From assembly GCA_025356655.1 (NCBI GenBank), contig JANXRW010000002.1, positions 1 to 64,000 on the forward strand: a stretch of DNA of 64,000 bases. Direction: 5' to 3'. The stretch comes from Betaproteobacteria bacterium. Lineage in GTDB: Bacteria; Pseudomonadota; Gammaproteobacteria; Burkholderiales; SHXO01. The position numbers were made by a program, and so were the translations under genes. Below are positions 1 to 8,552 of this stretch, in pieces; the first letter of the stretch is position 1; the number at the start of each line of letters is the position of its first letter. The notes under the pieces were generated by a model. That model saw only the letters and a program-made list of their open reading frames with translations, was not told the DNA's origin and ran no database searches.

Positions 1-55
1 GGCCTGAATGGGAAGGTTAAAGTCACACTGAGAAGATCCTACGGCTTTCGCACCT

Positions 56-637
56 TCAAAGCCACGGAATTGGCGCTTTATCATGTACTTGGGAAATTGC
101 CCGAGCCACCCATGGCCCACAGTTTCTGCTGACGAACCCAATTAACTTTGCAAGACGTTTGTCGAGCTTCGTTTGAGATAGACGATCATTAAACCGATCA
201 GGGAATGCTGTGCGGTTGTAACGAATCCCAAGCCAGGAGCGCAATGCCGAAAGCGATTTGCCAGGAAAAGAATAGGCTGCATCAGGCACAAATTTCGCCA
301 GATCACTTTTCGGGATGAGCCGTTTGGTGGTGGCGACCAATTCGATGATGTGGGGGGCGTCGTTGAACTCCACATCAACATGCAGCGTGCGTGGCGCTTT
401 TGCCCAGAAATAGTTGCCGTCGCCCCTGAGAACATTTCGTCCGACAACAACTTGAACATCGAGCTCGATGTGGAGGTCATCATTTGCGAGATCGCAGTCG
501 TGACTGATGACAACGACGCATGTGGCCCCAGGCGATGTTGGATGGGTCAACCCTAGTGCCTGAGCCGCCTCACCAGTGAGGATATGGCCCTGACGCCACG
601 ACGTGTTGCGAGTCCAGTTTGCTGCCATGCCATCCAT
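56..637 (-). CDS. Uncharacterised protein with SHDCDL motif, third gene of TIGR04255 cassette
   Basis: This 193-residue protein is of unknown function. It has no signal peptide or membrane segment. A WRQG motif near residues 14-17 is followed by a hydrophobic strand leading into SHDCDL at about residues 45-50, whose His, Asp, Cys and Asp could bind metal or act in catalysis; that is inference. The gene starts 5 bases after the stop of the helix-turn-helix gene upstream on the same strand, so the two are almost certainly co-transcribed and follow the TIGR04255 gene. An alternative start is the Met at residue 4. The protein is complete, ending at a TGA inside the window. I do not recognise a named Pfam family. 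Confidence 0.75.
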   Translation of the reverse strand: MDGMAANWTRNTSWRQGHILTGEAAQALGLTHPTSPGATCVVVISHDCDLANDDLHIELDVQVVVGRNVLRGDGNYFWAKAPRTLHVDVEFNDAPHIIELVATTKRLIPKSDLAKFVPDAAYSFPGKSLSALRSWLGIRYNRTAFPDRFNDRLSQTKLDKRLAKLIGFVSRNCGPWVARAISQVHDKAPIPWL

Positions 638-642
638 ATCGC

Positions 643-1287
643 TTACGCATTTTCATTGGATGCTGGGCGGCCCATATCAGATGGCTCCAAGCGCATTGAA
701 TTCTTATCGCCAAGCAAGGCATCAAGCTTTTCTCGTGCAGTCATTCCTCGCTTTTCGATCCGGACCAGGCGCTCAGCCGATTCCCTGCCATCGAACCCTT
801 GAGCGATTAGCTCGGAAAAGGTTTTCCCTTGAGCAACGGTTCGCTGAAGAGTTAAGGCAGTTGGTTTAAATCCAGTTTCGATGAATACACGAGCAGCGGC
901 TGCCAATTGAACAATTTTTGCCTGATGATGTTCCTTTGGCGTTTCACCATTTATCCAGTTGTAAAGCGTTTGACGCGACACCCCAAAAATCGCTGGAAGA
1001 TGCGACATGGTGCGGCTGAATCCAACCTTTACCTCGTTCATCAGGTCGGTGTACGGGGCATAAGTGTTTTCCGCCGCGACTGGTGGACTTTTCAATATTG
1101 TGTAGGCGTCATAACCCTTCCGGGATAGAGCGAAATGCACACCTTCAACTCCGCCAGTGCCGCTTCGGCCAAAGCCGAGAAGCGGTCCGCCTTCAGCGAC
1201 GGGAGCAGGTCTATAGATGGCACGAACAGGCTTGTGAGGAGCAGGTTCACCGTATTCGCCGACTGGTAACGCAAATCCGGGCATCAT
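643..1287 (-). CDS. Helix-turn-helix protein, middle gene of TIGR04255 cassette
   Basis: This 214-residue protein has an N-terminal part of about 75 residues rich in Gly and Pro. A helix-turn-helix follows at about residues 95-120, with the recognition-helix-like segment GVSRQTLYNWINGE. A helical C-terminal half ends in a charged tail. The HTH resembles those of XRE or transposase-type DNA-binding proteins, so it may regulate the operon or recruit its partners to DNA. The start overlaps the TGA stop of the TIGR04255 gene (GTGATG; either the GTG at 1290 or the ATG at 1287 could be used), which indicates translational coupling. The third gene follows after 5 bases. Confidence 0.75.
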   Translation of the reverse strand: MMPGFALPVGEYGEPAPHKPVRAIYRPAPVAEGGPLLGFGRSGTGGVEGVHFALSRKGYDAYTILKSPPVAAENTYAPYTDLMNEVKVGFSRTMSHLPAIFGVSRQTLYNWINGETPKEHHQAKIVQLAAAARVFIETGFKPTALTLQRTVAQGKTFSELIAQGFDGRESAERLVRIEKRGMTAREKLDALLGDKNSMRLEPSDMGRPASNENA

Positions 1288-2072
1288 CACTTCTTCCAGG
1301 CTGCAAAAGCATATCGGGTGGCCGTCGTCTTAAATGCCGACCCGACTACTTTGTGAATAGCATCGAGGTGATCGGCAACCGCTTGTCTCGAGAACGGCTC
1401 ACGAGACTCAACAAAGCCATCGTTATCCAGAATAGCGCTAACACCTGAAAAAGCTGCAAAGCGCTCTGTGATGCGCATGTTTCCGGGTTGCAGGTCAGGT
1501 GGAAAAGCGAGAAGCCCATCCTGTATGGCTACACGACTGAGCAGCTTAATGTTGCCTACTTCATTCATTGCTTCTGCATAAGAATACAAAGACCTCCCAC
1601 CCAGTTTGGATGTCAACCCATGCACAGGCTCCTCCAGGTACTGCTCTATAGTCTCACCGTGCTGTGGCATTACGCGATCCAGGTAGCGTAGGCCCACCCG
1701 CTCAGTGAATGCGAGCGTTACGGCATCATGAACAATTTTTAAACCTTCCAGAAAACAGGCCGAGAAGGTTTCGAACCGCCCATAATTTGTGGATTGCAAG
1801 GTAAGGCTTTGACCGTCGAGGATGAAGAGGTGAGTCCTCTCGACGTTTCCGAGTTGGAATCTTTCCTGCGAAACTGGGGTTGGGATCGGGGACTGCCCTT
1901 CTTGGACGGTAAGCTGAATCGCGATAATCTGTTGGCGATTGAAGTCTGGATAGCCCGCGTGCCGGAAGCTCTCTTGGATGCTTGGCAAGAAGTCTCCAAG
2001 CTTCAAAATCGGGTTGAACCGCACTTGGGCCAGTGTTAGGTACACGGGCGGATTTTTTAGTGGGGCTCCCAT
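1287..2072 (-). CDS. TIGR04255 family protein
   Basis: This 261-residue protein begins with a PLKNPPVYLTLAQVRFNP-type segment, characteristic of the sporadically distributed TIGR04255 family, whose molecular function is unknown. A central ERVGLRYLDRV segment (about residues 122-132) also matches my memory of the family. No signal peptide or membrane segment is seen, so the protein should be cytoplasmic. The ATG is preceded by GGAG with 7-base spacing. It is the first gene of a tight three-gene operon with an HTH protein and an SHDCDL-motif protein. Sporadic distribution, operonic coupling to a DNA-binding partner, and a position beside mobile-element debris suggest an accessory function such as defence or stress response; this is inference. 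Confidence 0.85.
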   Translation of the reverse strand: MGAPLKNPPVYLTLAQVRFNPILKLGDFLPSIQESFRHAGYPDFNRQQIIAIQLTVQEGQSPIPTPVSQERFQLGNVERTHLFILDGQSLTLQSTNYGRFETFSACFLEGLKIVHDAVTLAFTERVGLRYLDRVMPQHGETIEQYLEEPVHGLTSKLGGRSLYSYAEAMNEVGNIKLLSRVAIQDGLLAFPPDLQPGNMRITERFAAFSGVSAILDNDGFVESREPFSRQAVADHLDAIHKVVGSAFKTTATRYAFAAWKK

Positions 2073-2246
2073 TGATCATCTCCATTGAGCAAGCGGAAGT
2101 TTACACTCTGGTTGACATTTCGGCAAATTCAGTCGTGGATGCCCCTAATTAGATGGGGGTTGATCCGTTCCTGCGGCGAGTTCGGGTGGCGCTGTAGGGA
2201 TCGAACGGACACTAAAAGAGATCGCTGCTTTCAGCAGGACCTCGTC

Positions 2247-2468
2247 CTGAAGAAAGCACTCGTGCTGGAAGAAATTCAGGTGTCTGTAGCGCTTGACCTC
2301 GGTGTCGTGCACCGGGTGCTGTCCGGCCGCCTCGGGGTGCGCAAATCGGCTGCCGGCGGTGAAGTCCAGGTCGATGGTCAGGGACTTCTGCGCAGCGTCG
2401 AAGTCCACGCCCCGGACGTACCAGGGCTCCGAGATGCCGAGGGCGGCGGCGAACAGTTGGTTGCTCAT
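2247..2468 (-). mobile_element. ISL3-family transposase, N-terminal remnant
   Basis: About 74 residues match the start of ISL3 transposases. The remnant begins MSNQLFAAALGI, continues through the WYVRGVDFD segment, and ends in the HDTEVKRYRHLNFFQHECFLQ region, where the zinc-finger-like N-terminal domain normally leads into the rest of the protein. Homology stops abruptly at about 2247 and the frame runs on into unrelated sequence. The HTH and DDE parts are absent, so this is a dead fragment. I saw no terminal inverted repeats. Confidence 0.75.
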
Positions 2469-2878
2469 GGCGGGGCTTCCCAATCGAGAATTGAAAGCCC
2501 GATTCTGCCCCGGCCGGACAACTGTGGCAGGCAAGAAGGCGGCCGTAGCCTCAGGCATTCATGCCACCAGCACCCACTCGAAAATCAATAGAGCCCGACC
2601 TAGCCGGGCCCATCACCATCGCGATCCGGTGCACGGACCCCTGAGCTGACACAGGTTCACTCTGACAACGCCCCGCGACCGCCGCGTAGCAAAGACCGAG
2701 CGCCATTCGGGTGGAGGGGTGCTTCCTCGAGCCGAGCGATCTTGCGTTGCGCGCGCGCGTTGGCCAGAGCGCTATGCTGGGTTGTGGATTGCGGGTGTTT
2801 TCCGATTCCAGTGGTTTGAAATAGACGGATCGTTTTTCTCCGTCTGGTTGCCGCTTTTCCAGGCAACCAGGGTGTGGT
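2469..2878. other. Gap between IS remnants, no gene supported
   Basis: This 410-base stretch lies between the ISL3 and IS4 remnants. Open frames on both strands are short and have no recognisable protein features. I see no RNA gene, repeat or clear terminator. Confidence 0.5.
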
Positions 2879-3375
2879 CATGAATTGACTCGTGGACGGA
2901 CCGTTTTCCCGCCGCCTCTGGACTTCGTGCCATTCAGCCACTTCGAGTACCTGGTCGATCAGTTCGCCGCCAATCATGGGATTCTGCACTTCCACGGCCT
3001 GGAATCACCTGATGTGCATTATGTATGCGCAACTCACCCGTCGGGAGGGCCTCAGAGACCTCGTCGCCTGCCTGAACTCCCACCGCTCCAAGCTCGACCC
3101 GCGAACGAGCGGCGCGACTGCCGGCTGTTCGAGGCAGTCAGAAAGCGCATGATCGCCGCCGCAGTCCAACTTCATCAGAGCGAGGATGCCGGCCGGGGAC
3201 TCCGCGAACCGCTGTACGCCCTGTATTCCAGCACGATCGACCTGTGCCTGACGCTGTTCCCCTGGGCGGATTTCCCCTCCACCAAGGCCGCGGTGAAGGC
3301 ACGTACCATCATCGACTTGCGTGACGCCATTCCCGTATTCGTACACATCACCACGGGCAAAGTCCACGACGTCGA
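2879..3375 (+). pseudogene. IS4-family transposase, degraded 5' part
   Basis: Segments in two frames reconstruct the first half of an IS4-type transposase with an N-terminal DUF4372-like domain. The sequence GRTVFPPPLDFVPFSHFEYL (frame of 2885) is followed by MYAQLTRREGLRDLVACLNS (frame of 2892). It then returns to ANERRDCRLFEAVRKRM and STIDLCLTLFPWADFPSTKA. The latter contains the first catalytic-Asp region, with TIDL where active copies have a DSTTIDL-type sequence. At least two frameshifts are needed. Homology ends at KVHDV (about 3375), where an XRE-regulator fragment is joined in the same frame. The C-terminal half with the catalytic Glu is missing. Confidence 0.75.
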
Positions 3376-3660
3376 TGCCATAGGGCTGCACGTGAACCGG
3401 ATCAAGCGCTATGAAACCGGCACCGCGCAGCCGTCCCTCGACGGATTGAAGAAGCTCGCCGGGCCTTGCACCTCACCACCGATTCGCTGCTGTTCGAAGA
3501 GTCCAAACGAGGACCCGTTGATGGCTTCCTGTTCCAGTTCAAGGCCGTCCGCCAGTTCGATGAGGAAGAGAAGAACGTCGTGCGCTCGGTCATCGACGGC
3601 CTGATCCTCAAGCACCAAGCACGCCGCCTGCTACAGCCTGATCCACCCGGCCCAACCCAA
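3376..3660 (+). pseudogene. XRE-family regulator, truncated and frameshifted
   Basis: Immediately after the IS4 fragment the frame continues as DAIGLHVNRIKRYETGTAQPSLDGLKKLA, the second half of an XRE helix-turn-helix, so the first helices are gone. The reading then shifts frame near 3455-3466 to LTTDSLLFEESKRGP and FQFKAVRQFDEEEKNVVRS, the C-terminal part of the same type of small repressor. Loss of the start and a frameshift make it non-functional. The junction with the transposase looks like a deletion scar. Such regulators are often toxin-antitoxin or phage repressors, but no partner is visible. Confidence 0.7.
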
Positions 3661-3715
3661 GCCAGATCCGTCAAGGGAACCTCGACTCCCCAGAAGAGCG
3701 CACAGTATCGGCAAC

Positions 3716-4185
3716 GCTGACGCCAACCAAGCACCAGTTCCTGCTCTCCTACCGCACATCGAAGTCCCGCATCCTCGCCCTGCGCAATCAGCGCGCGATT
3801 CTCGATGCCGATCTTGCCGCGCTCTATGACGTGCCGACCAAACGATTCAATGAGGCGGTCAAGCGCAACTTGGCTAAGTTCCCCACCGACTTCATGTTCA
3901 TCCTGACCGCCGCTGAGTTCGCGGCTTTTAGGCCGCAATTTGCGAGCTCTCAAACACCGGACGTGGTGGCCGACGCTATCTGCCCCAGGTGTTCACCGAG
4001 CACAGAGCCCCGATGGCTGCACCCTCCTCAACAGCCCCAGAGCCATCGAAGTCTCCCTGTTCGTCGTCCGCGCCTTCGTCCACCTGCGCGAGCTCGCCCT
4101 CACGCACAGGAATCTCGCCAAGCGCCTCGACGATCTCGAACAGAAGACCGACCTGCTCGCCGTGCAGCACGACACCTCCCCCCTA
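3716..4185 (+). pseudogene. ORF6N-domain protein, frameshifted
   Basis: The region encodes an ORF6N DNA-binding domain: ILALRNQRAILDADLAALYDV, then TKRFNEAVKRNLAKFPTDFM and an LTAAEFAAFRPQFA segment. Reading then moves to a second frame for the RYLPQVFTEH region (about 3975-4000) and to a third for LNSPRAIEVSLFVVRAFVHL and the coiled C-terminal part (about 4030-4185). Two frameshifts break it. ORF6N proteins are typical of phages and plasmid-borne accessory loci, which fits the surrounding debris. No intact start was identified; the first conserved residues appear after about 3716. Confidence 0.75.
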
Positions 4186-4289
4186 CACGCCCGCCTGCCG
4201 CCTGCCTCTCGCTGCTCCACCGCCCAGCCCTCCTTCCCGGTGGCCAAGAGCATTATCAAACTGCCGGTGGATTGCGCTTTAGACTGCGA

Positions 4290-5100
4290 CCCAACACCTC
4301 CCGGTCGGGATTCACCTCCAACGCCGCGCTCTTGATCTCCTCCCGCCCCAATCGCTGCCGGCAGCATGTGCCGGTCGTCCGTGAAGATGTGCACCTCCTC
4401 TCGCCATCGGCTGATCGCGACGTAGTACGAGGATTCGTTGGCCGTTGGGCTCCGCGTATCCGCCTCGATCAGCACCCGGTCCACCGTTTGCCCCCGCGCA
4501 GCGTGTACCGTCAAGGCATCGCCGTGGTCCAGGTGCAGCGGCTTCGAGGTGTCCGGCCCAATGCGCTCTCCATCCCCCTTCGCCAGCGTCACCGTCTGCC
4601 GATCACTTTCGATGGCCACCACCGTTGCACGCCCGAAATTGACGATGCCACGCGCGTGGTCGTTGCCCGTCAGTCGCACGACATCCCTCGCGCGAGGCTT
4701 CCCGATAGACCGTCAGGTGCGTCTGCACCGCAGCGCGCCACATCACGCGTTCCCCTGTCCGTCCGCTCCGGCGTGACCCGGCCGGCGGCACCCCCGAGCA
4801 CCCTCGCTAGGTCGCCCCGCTCCAGCCCCGAGCGAGGGGTAGGCCTTCTGCGCCTGCACCACATCCCCTGCTTGGTAAGGCAGCGAGCTGCGCGCCGCGT
4901 TCGTTCCGGCCACGATCAGGGGCCGTGTGCGCGCGTCGGCCGGCTGCAGCGCATAGCGTTCGGCAATAGCTCGGTGGCGATTTTGGACGCTCTTAACGTG
5001 ATCGACGGGTTGGCCGCGGCTTCTTTGGTGAGCGACGTAAGATCGCCCTTGTTGCTTTTTTAGGTCCTCCAACCGCTGCTGGGGTGAGCTAATCGGTGAT
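4290..5100 (-). pseudogene. MobF/TraI conjugative relaxase-helicase, C-terminal fragment, frameshifted
   Basis: Three frames together rebuild the C-terminal helicase part of a MobF relaxase of the TraI/TrwC type. The order is RLEDLKKQQGRSYVAHQRS, then TRPLIVAGTNAARSSL, YQAGDVVQAQKAYPSLG, LERGDLARVLGGAAGRV, LTGNDHARGIVNFGRATV, and finally DALTVHAARGQTVDRVLIEA and SSYYVAISRWREEVHIFTDD. The last two match superfamily I helicase motifs V and VI. The relaxase domain and the Walker A part are absent. At least three frameshifts are present. This is evidence that a conjugative plasmid or ICE once inserted here. Confidence 0.8.
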
Positions 5101-5260
5101 CGCTTAAATATGCTTCGCGCATGGGCCTTGACCCTGTCACTCGCAGCAAAATGGCCCGACACAGGCTGCACGTGCTAGCATTTCGCCGGGCGCCATGATG
5201 CGCTCGCGGCACGGCTCCCCGTGCTAGCGACAAACTCAACTCGAATGGAGTTCGGAGACC

Positions 5261-6244
5261 ATGACACTGCCCCGCGCCGCATGCATTCTACTTATTTCAC
5301 TCTGCCTAACATCCACCCATGCCGTGGCGGCCACATGGTCTAATATCTTTGTTTTTGGGGATAGTCTCGCGGACGCCGGAAATAATTTCATAGGCCTCAA
5401 TGGCCAGACCACGCCCACACCAATCAGCGGCAACGATTTCATCGCGCACGACCCCTACGCATCCACCCGCTACAGCAACGGGCCCGTCTGGGTCGAGGAC
5501 TTCGCCGCTCACCAGGGGTTCGCCTTGAAGCCTTCGCTCCTCGGCGGCACCGATTATGCCTTCGGCGGCGCTACCACGAGTGGCCCTGATCACACCGCGC
5601 CCACCCTGTTTGACCAAGCGGGGTTCTTTCTGAAGGATTACAAGGCGGCGGCGCCGTCGGACGCGCTCTACCTGATCGAAGGCGGCGGGAACAATGCCCG
5701 CGATGCCCTTGAGGTCGCGGCGGCCAGCGCCAATCCGCTGGCCGCCCTCAGCATCGTCGCGCAGGCCGCCACCGCTTACGCGCAAGACGAGTTGCAGTTG
5801 ATTTCATTACTGCGCAGTAAGGGCGCGCGGACCTTCCTGGTAGCGAACGTGCCCGACCTCGGGCGCAGCCCCGCGGTCATGGCTGGCGGGTCAGGCGCAG
5901 CGGCTGCGGCCACTTTTGTCGCACAACTCTTCAACCAAGCCCTACAGACCATCCTACCGGTGCCCGGAGTCACGCTCTTCGACGACTACACGACTATCGA
6001 TGCGGTCCTGGATCATAGGAACTCGCATGGGCTCACGAATGTCACGGACGCCTGTGCCGCAGGGCCAGCGGTGTGTACAACGCCCGAGAGCTATTTTTTC
6101 TGGGATGGGATACATCCCACGGCAGCCGGGCATCGGTTGATCGCCGAGGCCGCCATCTCGGCAATCCCGGAGCCGTCTGCGGCCGCCCTGATGTTGCCTG
6201 CCTTGGGGTTGCTCGCCCTGGCTCGCCAACGCCGCCGGGCCTGA
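5261..6244 (+). CDS. GDSL/SGNH lipase-esterase with PEP-CTERM anchor
   Basis: The 327-residue secreted hydrolase has a signal peptide (residues 1-24, hydrophobic core before AVAA). SGNH block I is FVFGDSLADAGN with catalytic Ser35. A GGGNNARD segment carries the block III Asn, and the C-terminal DGIHPTAAGH has catalytic Asp282 and His285. The last 25 residues form a PEP-CTERM signal: the Pro-Glu-Pro triplet at 303-305, a hydrophobic helix and an RQRRR end. It is therefore predicted to be processed by an exosortase and delivered to the envelope or exopolysaccharide. It probably cleaves acyl or acetyl esters, possibly on polysaccharide. It is a single-gene unit between the mobile debris and fpr. 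Confidence 0.88.
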   Translation: MTLPRAACILLISLCLTSTHAVAATWSNIFVFGDSLADAGNNFIGLNGQTTPTPISGNDFIAHDPYASTRYSNGPVWVEDFAAHQGFALKPSLLGGTDYAFGGATTSGPDHTAPTLFDQAGFFLKDYKAAAPSDALYLIEGGGNNARDALEVAAASANPLAALSIVAQAATAYAQDELQLISLLRSKGARTFLVANVPDLGRSPAVMAGGSGAAAAATFVAQLFNQALQTILPVPGVTLFDDYTTIDAVLDHRNSHGLTNVTDACAAGPAVCTTPESYFFWDGIHPTAAGHRLIAEAAISAIPEPSAAALMLPALGLLALARQRRRA

Positions 6245-6262
6245 AATAGCGCGGGCCGTCGT

Positions 6263-7039
6263 TTAGCGCTCGACGAAGGCCCGCTCGATCACATAGTCAC
6301 CGGGGCTACCCGTGTGCGGGGACACGCAGAAGCCCGCTTCGTCGAGCAGACCGCTCAGGTCCTGCAACATGGCCGGACTGCCACAGATCATCGCCCGGTC
6401 GCGGACCGGATCCAGGGGTGGGAGCCCCACGTCTTGGGCGAGTTTGCCGCTGCGGATCAACTCGGTGATGCGGCCGCGGTTCCGGAAGGCCTCGCGCGTC
6501 ACGGTCGGATAATAGATCAGCCGCTCTCGCACCTCGTCGCCGAAGTACTCGTTGCGCGGTAACTCTTCCATGATGTATTCGGCATAGGCCAGCTCACTCA
6601 CCGTACGCACACCGTGGACCAAGACCACGCGCTCGAAGCGCTCGTAGGTCTCCGGATCGCGGATGATGCTCATGAACGGTGCCAGCCCGGTACCGGTGGC
6701 GAACAGGTACAGGTTCTGGCCCGCACGCAGGTCGTGCAGCACCAGAGTTCCGACCGGCTTGCGGCTCACCAGAATCTCGTCACCGGGAGCGACGTGCTGC
6801 AGGCGCGACGTCAGGGCGCCGTGGGGAACCTTAATGCTGAGGAACTCAAGGTGGTCATCGTAATTGGCGCTCGCAATACTGTAGGCGCGCAGCAGCGGTC
6901 GGTCCTCCATCGGCAGGCCAATCATGACGAAGTGGCCATTCTCGAAGCGCAGGCTCTGCGACCGCGTCGTGCGAAAGCTAAATAGCGAGTCGTTCCAGTG
7001 GTGCACATCCAGTACGGTCTCAGTTCCGATCGTCGCCAT
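6263..7039 (-). CDS. fpr: Ferredoxin--NADP+ reductase
   Basis: The 258-residue flavoprotein moves electrons between NADPH and ferredoxin or flavodoxin and is cytoplasmic. The FAD-binding motif RAYSIASANYDDH lies at about residues 51-63. The NADP-binding GTGLAPFMSIIRDPETYERF segment is central and the CGSPAMLQD motif is near the end. Length matches bacterial Fpr. It is divergent from a LysR-family gene across a 108-base AT-rich gap. In Pseudomonas the LysR regulator FinR controls fpr from this same arrangement, so redox-responsive control is likely here by analogy. It converges with the GDSL gene. Confidence 0.92.
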   Translation of the reverse strand: MATIGTETVLDVHHWNDSLFSFRTTRSQSLRFENGHFVMIGLPMEDRPLLRAYSIASANYDDHLEFLSIKVPHGALTSRLQHVAPGDEILVSRKPVGTLVLHDLRAGQNLYLFATGTGLAPFMSIIRDPETYERFERVVLVHGVRTVSELAYAEYIMEELPRNEYFGDEVRERLIYYPTVTREAFRNRGRITELIRSGKLAQDVGLPPLDPVRDRAMICGSPAMLQDLSGLLDEAGFCVSPHTGSPGDYVIERAFVER

Positions 7040-7147
7040 TTGCTGTCCCGCCGCAGGTCATTTCGAAGGAGCGAACTCTAGCAAGGGGCGTTATTTCTAA
7101 AAAGATGGTAATTTATATATAATTCATTCATTAAACTGATAAAGCTC
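7040..7147. promoter_or_regulatory. Divergent fpr / LysR promoter region
   Basis: This 108-base spacer is strikingly AT-rich against its surroundings: it holds a run of A residues, then TAATTTATATATAATTCATT just upstream of the LysR start. It must contain both divergent promoters and the binding site of the LysR protein. Exact -35/-10 elements and the operator were not assigned. Confidence 0.55.
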
Positions 7148-8092
7148 ATGCGCCATACCCTGCGCCAGCTCCAGGTGTTCACCGCCGTGGCTCAAAGCGG
7201 TACCGTTTCCGCCGCAGCTGAACGCCTGTCCATGTCCCAGTCGGCGGCCAGCACGTCACTCGGGGAGTTGGAACGCCAGTTCGCGTGCCAGCTCTTCGAC
7301 CGTCACGGCAAGCGACTGCGCCTGAACGCCACCGGTGAGTTAGTCCTGCCGCGCGCTCGCGAAATGCTTGATCGCGCCGCGGAACTCGAGGCCCTGCTCG
7401 AGGGATCTCGGGGATTTGGTCCGCTGCACGTGGGCGCAACGCTGACCATCGGCAACTATCTTGGCACCTTGCTGGTGGGCGAATTCCTCACCCGCCACCC
7501 GGGCAGTCGCACCACCCTGGAAGTGGGCAACACCACCCGAATCGCTGCCCGGGTGGCGGACTTTGAGTTGGATCTGGGCCTCATCGAAGGCGAATGCCAC
7601 GACCCGGCCTTACGGATCGAGACCTGGGTGGCGGACGAACTGGCGGTATTTTGCGCGCCGGAGCACCCGCTGGCTGGCCTGACCGATGTGCCCATGGAGC
7701 GGATGCTGGCAGAATGGTGGATCGTGCGCGAAGCCGGTTCTGGAACCCGTCAGACCCTCGATCGAGCGCTTGGCCCCTGGCGAGCCCGCTGCCGCGTCCG
7801 CCTGGAGCTGGAGCACACGGAAGGCATCAAACGTGCCGTCGAGGGGGGCCTGGGTATCGGCTGTGTCTCCCGACTGGCCCTGAAAGACGCCTTCCGGCGC
7901 GGAAGCTTGGTGGAGATCGGACTTCCCGGACTGGACCTGCAGCGCAGCTTTTACTTCCTCCTGCACCGGGAGAAGTACCGGACCCCCGGCGTGGAGGCAT
8001 TCCTCGCCCTATGCCGAGAGGTCTCTGCCGGGGCAAGCCGCAGCGACGACATCGTGCTGCCGCTGCAACGCTTGGGGGCTGGCCCGGCCTGA
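7148..8092 (+). CDS. LysR-family transcriptional regulator, likely FinR-like
   Basis: The 314-residue protein has an N-terminal winged HTH (residues 1-60, including SGTVSAAAERLSMSQSAAST) and a periplasmic-binding-like effector domain (about 90-295). It is divergently transcribed from fpr, the arrangement in which FinR of pseudomonads activates fpr under oxidative stress. The partner assignment rests on position; the sequence alone shows only a LysR regulator. It ends 4 bases before the convergent aroQ stop. Confidence 0.88.
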   Translation: MRHTLRQLQVFTAVAQSGTVSAAAERLSMSQSAASTSLGELERQFACQLFDRHGKRLRLNATGELVLPRAREMLDRAAELEALLEGSRGFGPLHVGATLTIGNYLGTLLVGEFLTRHPGSRTTLEVGNTTRIAARVADFELDLGLIEGECHDPALRIETWVADELAVFCAPEHPLAGLTDVPMERMLAEWWIVREAGSGTRQTLDRALGPWRARCRVRLELEHTEGIKRAVEGGLGIGCVSRLALKDAFRRGSLVEIGLPGLDLQRSFYFLLHREKYRTPGVEAFLALCREVSAGASRSDDIVLPLQRLGAGPA

Positions 8093-8096
8093 GGCC

Positions 8097-8552
8097 TCAG
8101 GTGCCCGTACCTGGCACCACGAACGCTGCGATCGCCAGGGCGTAGCCCTGCACCCCCAGACCCACGATGATCCCGCGGGCGACCGGGGAGATGTGGGAGT
8201 GATGGCGGAACTCCTCGCGCGCGTGGACGTTGGAGATGTGCAGTTCGATCACCGGCACGCTCGCCCCCTTGATGGCGTCGCGCAGAGCGATGGAGGTATG
8301 CGTGTAGGCCCCGGCATTGAGCACCACGCCGCGCAACCGTCCCGCCGCCACTTCCCGCCCAGCCTCCTGAAGCCAGTCCACCAGGTCGCCCTCGTGGTTT
8401 GACTGGCGGCATTCCACGCGCACGCCCCTCGCCTCCCCTTCGGCCTTGCACAGAGCCTCTACGTCGGCCAGGGTATGTGCGCCGTAAACCCCAGGCTCGC
8501 GCACGCCGAGCAGGTTCAGGTTAGGACCGTTGAGGACCAAGATGGCGGACAT
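8097..8552 (-). CDS. aroQ: 3-Dehydroquinate dehydratase, type II
   Basis: The 151-residue enzyme dehydrates 3-dehydroquinate to 3-dehydroshikimate in the shikimate pathway. Signature [14 protein letters not shown] is at residues 7-20, followed by GVYG with the active-site Tyr23. [16 protein letters not shown] carries substrate contacts, and [17 protein letters not shown] holds the catalytic His region. Length is typical of the dodecameric type II enzyme. In many proteobacteria aroQ precedes accBC; here no acc genes follow, and it converges on the LysR gene. Confidence 0.95.
   Translation of the reverse strand: MSAILVLNGPNLNLLGVREPGVYGAHTLADVEALCKAEGEARGVRVECRQSNHEGDLVDWLQEAGREVAAGRLRGVVLNAGAYTHTSIALRDAIKGASVPVIELHISNVHAREEFRHHSHISPVARGIIVGLGVQGYALAIAAFVVPGTGT

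Noticed and set aside
3831-5063. 410-codon plus-strand frame through the mobile-element debris
   Set aside because: Only its first 40 codons match the ORF6N domain; the rest is antisense to the MobF relaxase remnant, so it is not one gene.
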